The notes under the pieces are model-generated. The model saw only the letters and a list, made by a program, of their open reading frames with translations, did not search any database and was not told where the DNA came from. A stretch of 12,773 nt of DNA, from the NCBI GenBank assembly GCA_002730485.1, contig PCAH01000186.1, forward strand, positions 1-12,773, read 5' to 3'. The stretch is from Dehalococcoidia bacterium (GTDB taxonomy: Bacteria; Chloroflexota; Dehalococcoidia; UBA3495). How positions within the stretch are numbered: position 1 is the stretch's first letter; each line of letters opens with the position of its first letter. The position numbers were made by a program, and so were the translations under genes. This document shows, one piece after another, positions 12,393-12,773 of this stretch.

Positions 12393-12773
12393 TCAATTGC
12401 TGAATTTGGTTCGCAATATCAAATCCAGGTACGAGGAATCCGATATCATCGGCTTCTACAAAATTGGAAGTGGGAATTCCGATGAACCTTTCCTCTCTAT
12501 CAAACGCAGCTCCGCCACTGTTCCCTGGGTTTATCGGGGCGTCAGTCTGAATAACGGTCTGACCAGAAAGTGGTCTGATTGCTGAGATGGATCCCCGAGT
12601 TAACGTGCTTCCACCTAGCAATCCGACCAGATCTACTCGCGGGTATCCAATCGTAGTGATTTCCTCTCCCAATGCCGGTCGTCGACTTGAGAGCGTAACG
12701 AAAGTCAATCGGCGCGATCCCACGTTGATTTTGACAATAGCTATATCTTTTAGCTGATCAAATCCGACAACAA
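12283..12773 (-). CDS. HtrA/trypsin-like serine protease domain (N-terminus beyond window)
   Basis: The frame is open to the right edge. The visible part begins VVGFDQLKDIAIVKIN, where the Asp of DIAIVKI matches the catalytic Asp of HtrA/Do-type (S1C) proteases. The catalytic Ser is in NPGNSGGAAF, preceded by IQTDAPINPGNSGG, the family hallmark. The catalytic His lies beyond the window. After IANQIQQLKNG the frame stops looking like a protease (SFTTTHSISNGDST...) and ends at TGA 12283-12285. In the neighbouring frame a Pro-Thr linker and TPR repeats start at that same place. I infer a frameshift near 12360-12392, so true coding in this frame probably ends there. It is an exported quality-control or signalling protease; no PDZ domain is visible after the Ser region. 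Confidence 0.85.
   Translation of the reverse strand, partial: VVGFDQLKDIAIVKINVGSRRLTFVTLSSRRPALGEEITTIGYPRVDLVGLLGGSTLTRGSISAIRPLSGQTVIQTDAPINPGNSGGAAFDREERFIGIPTSNFVEADDIGFLVPGFDIANQIQQLKNGYRFSFTTTHSISNGDSTANVYTVADCDSQHFLL

Overview
The window most resembles a Chloroflexota genome of the SAR202/Dehalococcoidia type. The basis is indirect. It has an expanded set of short-chain dehydrogenases (SDRs), crotonase-fold enzymes, ACMSD-like amidohydrolases, Gfo/Idh oxidoreductases and major-facilitator (MFS) transporters. Both window edges carry secreted proteins with long Pro-Thr linkers, one ending in a 'PPHVFVGTVTIDG' type domain that I associate with this group. There is no rRNA, tRNA or phylogenetic marker, so the assignment is an inference.

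Layout. (1) 1-3.2 kb: a Pro-Thr-linker protein cut by the left edge (+), a complete NAD-type SDR (-), an operator-like dyad, a plus-strand reading frame of 111 codons broken by two in-frame stops, and a 332-residue lipoprotein of unknown function (-). (2) 3.2-6.1 kb: a minus-strand catabolic run read as amidohydrolase, then SDR, then crotonase-fold protein, then a small two-helix membrane protein interrupted by an in-frame TAA. (3) 6.3-8.3 kb: a frameshifted Gfo/Idh/MocA oxidoreductase (+) convergent with a second amidohydrolase (-), which is a same-length paralogue of the first. (4) 8.5-11.8 kb: two convergent MFS transporters, one DHA2-like (+) and one monocarboxylate/oxalate-formate-like (-). 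(5) 11.97 kb to the right edge: an HtrA/trypsin-like protease, a Pro-Thr linker and a TPR tail split by a frameshift, cut by the edge (-).

The central genes would fit import or export of a small organic acid or cyclic compound followed by dehydrogenation, crotonase-type acyl-CoA chemistry and hydrolysis or decarboxylation by the amidohydrolases. No substrate can be named from the sequence. By eye this block is more GC-rich than the flanks.

The most distinctive non-coding structure is a set of degenerate 7-bp tandem repeats (AGCNNTC), usually five units (35 bp). They occur in the intergenic gaps of the catabolic/transporter block and are arranged twice as inverted pairs spanning about 155 bp. 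A third pair encloses a second, C/G-rich palindromic repeat, whose other copy lies on the opposite side of the second amidohydrolase. Four reading frames in the window are broken, which means either local gene decay or assembly error.
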